Source of the DNA: Trichodesmium sp. jk18x7bins.61
GTDB taxonomy: Bacteria; Cyanobacteriota; Cyanobacteriia; Cyanobacteriales; Microcoleaceae
Reading direction: 5' to 3'
Assembly (NCBI GenBank): GCA_022822685.1
Contig: JAJEAQ010000038.1
Coordinates: 1-17,180 of the forward strand
DNA length: 17,180 nt
Of this stretch, positions 15,506 through 17,180 are shown piece by piece. Numbering within the stretch: position 1 is the stretch's first letter; each line of letters starts with the position of its first letter. The translations under genes and the position numbers were made by a program. Under the pieces are notes generated by a model, which saw only the letters and a list, made by a program, of their open reading frames with translations, was not told where the DNA came from and ran no database searches.

Positions 15506-15656
15506 GAGATTGTTTGAAAAGTAAATATTAAGATAGCTAGAGTGGTTAATTCTGGTGGCCTGCGGTGGAAAACTAAAATTCTGGTGAGTACAAGGAGATA
15601 TTTTCACAAGATCCCACCCTACGCAATAATTTCATCTGAGTTTTACAAACAATCTC
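15506..15656. mobile_element. 151-bp MITE with 11-bp TIRs and TTA target duplication
   Basis: GAGATTGTTTG (15506-15516) and CAAACAATCTC (15646-15656) are perfect terminal inverted repeats. Both ends are flanked by TTA (15503-15505 and 15657-15659), a plausible 3-bp target duplication. The interior has no ORF. The sequence looks like the ends of a full cyanobacterial IS joined together, i.e. an internally deleted non-autonomous derivative. It lies between the acetyltransferase pseudogene and the IS6-type element. Confidence 0.7.
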
Positions 15657-15659
15657 TTA

Positions 15660-15912
15660 GATGAATTACAAATATTGTTTTTTTTTGGGAAGAGTGAGGT
15701 ACAAAAATTACCCAAAATTAACAATAATGTGATGTACCTGTTGTCTAATTTATTCCTAGACTTTGATACCTTTTATATTAAAGTATCGATTAAAATCCTT
15801 GTAGAGATTATATGCCTCAGGCTGGCAGAAAGGGATATTGAGAGAAGATGATCGTAGCGATGATTAAGAAATCAGCTATGACTTCTATACTTAACTTTTA
15901 TATTATCAAAAA
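15660..15912. other. Non-coding stretch before the IS6-type element
   Basis: 250 AT-rich bases with no supportable ORF. I looked here for the missing rest of the sulfotransferase gene found on the far side of the insertion and did not see it. Confidence 0.4.
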
Positions 15913-15987
15913 GGTTCTGTTGCAAAAAAGAAGAATTAGTGTATAATTAATTAAAAATAGTTTTTCTATTTGTGACTCTAGCTTCCT

Positions 15988-16699
15988 ATGAACTCGCAAA
16001 AAACCTTTCAAGTGGCGTTACTTTCAAAGTGAGACGATTCTATTGTGTGTTCGTTGGTATCTTCGCTACACTTTGAGTTACAGAGACATTAAAGAAATCA
16101 TGCTAGAGAGAGGTCTGAAGGTTGACCACTCTACTATTTGTAGATGGGTTCACACTTATTCTCCTGAACTAGACAAACGCACTCGTCGTTATCTCCAACC
16201 AACCTTAGATTCTTGGAGAGTAGATGAAACCTACATAAAAGTTAAAGGAGAATGGAAATATTTGTATCGAGCTGTGGATAGTAAAGGCAATACTTTGGAC
16301 TTTTTACTTAGTCCAAAGAGAGACAAAAAAGCTGCTAAAAGGTTTTTGAAAAAAGTGTTAAGAGATAGACATAATCAGCAACCCAGAGTGATAAATTCTG
16401 ATAAAAATCATGCTTATCCTGCAGCAATTAACGAACTAATTGAATAAAAAGTTTTAGATTCAAATACTATTCATAGGCCAGTAAAATATCTAAATAATAT
16501 ATTGGAACAAGAGCATAGAAGTATCATAAAAATCACGAGAGCCAGTCTAGGAGCTAAGTCTTCTTATACAGCAAACAGGACAATTAAAGGAATATAAATT
16601 CTGCACGCAATCAAAAAAGGTCAGATTGTGGGTGTTGACAGGAAAGATGTACTTTCACAAAAAGTTTTCATTGAATCTCTATTTGGAGTTGCTGTTTAA
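15988..16699 (+). pseudogene. IS6-family DDE transposase (frameshift and two TAA codons)
   Basis: The start is ATG 15988 (MNSQKTF). One extra base near 16008 shifts the frame, and the family N-terminus KWRYFQSETILLCVRWYLRY continues in the next frame. DDE residues are Asp in SWRVDETYI, Asp in VINSDKNHAYP and Glu in NILEQEHR. In-frame TAA codons interrupt at 16445 (NELIE-stop-KVL) and 16595 (TIKGI-stop-ILHAI). The latter replaces a residue that is normally Glu in the family (RGYEAM type). The C-terminus GVDRKDVLSQKVFIESLFGV and the TAA at 16697 are intact. Apart from these lesions it is well preserved, so inactivation is fairly recent. Confidence 0.85.
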
Positions 16700-16701
16700 C
16701 G

Positions 16702-16724
16702 CCTGATAATGCTATCAGGTTTTT
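16702..16724 (+). terminator. Rho-independent terminator inside the IS6-type element
   Basis: CCTGATA (16702-16708), loop ATGC, TATCAGG (16713-16719), then five T. It follows the transposase stop by 3 bases and lies inside the right terminal repeat, so it terminates the transposase transcript. Confidence 0.75.
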
Positions 16725-16752
16725 GTCTTTCAACTTTTTTTGCAACAGAACT

Positions 16753-16989
16753 GGTCTTTTAGGGATCTATTTGAGTAGAGCTGGGCGGTTAATATCTTTC
16801 CAAAATACATTAGTCAATCTTGGTTATACTTGACGTGCAGCCACTCCAAATATTCGCCGCCAAGATGTATTTCTAGGAAAAACAAGATCAAAAAAATTTC
16901 TTGATGGGCTGCTAAGAAACTTTGTAGATATGTAGTTCCAGAACGGGGCAACCAACAATACATCAGGGTAACTTTGATTTATCTTCCAT
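16753..16989 (-). pseudogene. Sulfotransferase 5' fragment (PAPS-dependent family)
   Basis: On the minus strand, from ATG 16989 the DNA encodes MEDKSKLP, a break, CIVGCP (or DVLLV in the alternative frame), another one-base break, and then PRSGTTYLQSFLAAHQEIF (PRSGTT at 16948-16931). It continues to GGEYLEWLHVKYNQD. PRSGTT followed by a helix is the 5'-phosphosulfate-binding loop that holds PAPS in sulfotransferases. GGEYLEWL is also as expected some 25 residues later. At least two small frame lesions are present. The coding trail fades at about 16800, and the IS6-type element begins at 16752, so the C-terminal half is missing. A sulfotransferase fits the neighbouring acetyltransferase and glycosyltransferases as a polysaccharide-modifying enzyme. 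Confidence 0.6.
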
Positions 16990-17035
16990 CGAAAAAACCT
17001 AATTTGAAAATCAATCAATAAATGAATAGCTGTTT

Positions 17036-17180
17036 ATAGCAAATCTGGTTTTGCAGAATAATCATAACTTCTGAGTCAGAAATTATTTCTTGATAATACA
17101 CTTGACAAGAAGAACAAATTATTCAAATAAAAAGCTTTTGATATTTGTGAGAAATAGCCTAAATAAACCAGATTTGGTAT
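17036..17180. mobile_element. MITE-like element or IS end pair with 16-bp TIRs at the window edge
   Basis: ATAGCAAATCTGGTTT (17036-17051) and AAACCAGATTTGGTAT (17165-17180) are inverted repeats with 15 of 16 identities. The 145-bp unit contains no ORF and is AT-rich. The right repeat coincides with the end of the window, so target duplication and the true outer limit cannot be checked. Confidence 0.55.

Larger units (their letters stand above)
15913..16752. mobile_element. IS6-family insertion sequence (IS240/IS26-like), inactive
   Basis: The left terminus GGTTCTGTTGCAAAAAAG (15913-15930) and the right terminus, whose reverse complement is AGTTCTGTTGCAAAAAAAG (16734-16752), are the hallmark GGTTCTGTTGCAAA ends of IS6-family elements. 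The 840-bp length is typical. The element encodes one transposase on the plus strand, now broken. The 8 bases on each side (ATCAAAAA and GGTCTTTT) do not match, so there is no target duplication. Either flanking DNA has been rearranged, or the insertion arose through cointegrate or deletion events. Confidence 0.85.

Noticed and set aside
12823..16699. Possible reassignment of TAA to glutamate
   Set aside because: gatA, the hydrolase, the TerB-like gene and the GT4 gene have no internal TAA, and gatA and GT4 terminate at TAA. The genes with internal TAA mostly carry frameshifts or deletions as well. Ordinary code with pseudogene decay explains the data better.
16824..17018. Minus-strand 64-codon ORF as a novel small protein
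   Set aside because: Most of it is a frameshifted reading of the sulfotransferase fragment; the PRSGTT block lies in the neighbouring frame.
1..17180. CRISPR array, rRNA or tRNA genes, diversity-generating retroelement
   Set aside because: I found no regularly spaced repeats, no rRNA or tRNA core motifs and no reverse transcriptase. The similarity between the two HpsE copies is protein-level paralogy, not a template/variable repeat with A-specific changes.

Overview
The window is from a cyanobacterium. It is AT-rich, carries many copies of the HIP1 octamer GCGATCGC (for example at 113, 443, 1394, 2424, 2878, 4934, 15078), and encodes GatA of the transamidosome. Its glycosyltransferases match the cyanobacterial HpsE (hormogonium polysaccharide) family. 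I cannot name genus or species from the sequence.

Layout. 1-1953: tail of an unidentified gene, then a TPR-protein locus read as two ORFs that share one frame and are separated by a single TAA. 1954-4260: a graveyard holding a minus-strand TPR gene tail, small palindromes, an IS630-type transposase N-terminal fragment, a MITE with TIRs, and the right end of an IS200/IS605-like relic. 4261-8265: the intact housekeeping part, with gatA, a membrane-anchored alpha/beta hydrolase and a TerB-like protein. 8567-9751: an intact GT4 glycosyltransferase on the minus strand, with another IS200/IS605-like end directly upstream of its start codon. 9833-10110: a strong hairpin and a multibranched structured RNA resembling HEARO/IscB omega RNA, without an iscB gene. 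10733-15408: a decayed polysaccharide locus containing a broken HpsE-like glycosyltransferase fused to an EAL domain, a second broken HpsE paralogue, a deleted alkaline-phosphatase-family gene and a frameshifted hexapeptide acetyltransferase. 15503-17180: a MITE, a dead IS6-family insertion, a minus-strand sulfotransferase pseudogene (PRSGTT motif) and a final inverted-repeat element.

How it fits together. GT4, two GT2/HpsE copies, acetyltransferase, sulfotransferase and an alkaline-phosphatase-family protein make sense as one locus for a modified, possibly sulfated and acetylated, exopolysaccharide. Most of it is now broken by frameshifts, deletions and nonsense codons, with mobile elements crowding the edges. 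Every in-frame nonsense codon I could place is TAA. Three of the four that can be aligned to a paralogue inside the window replace a GAA glutamate codon. The intact genes use the normal code, so I read this as a mutational pattern in dying genes and not as recoding.

The two observations I would follow first are the orphan omega-RNA-like structure at 9964-10110 and the glycosyltransferase-EAL fusion at 10733-12491.
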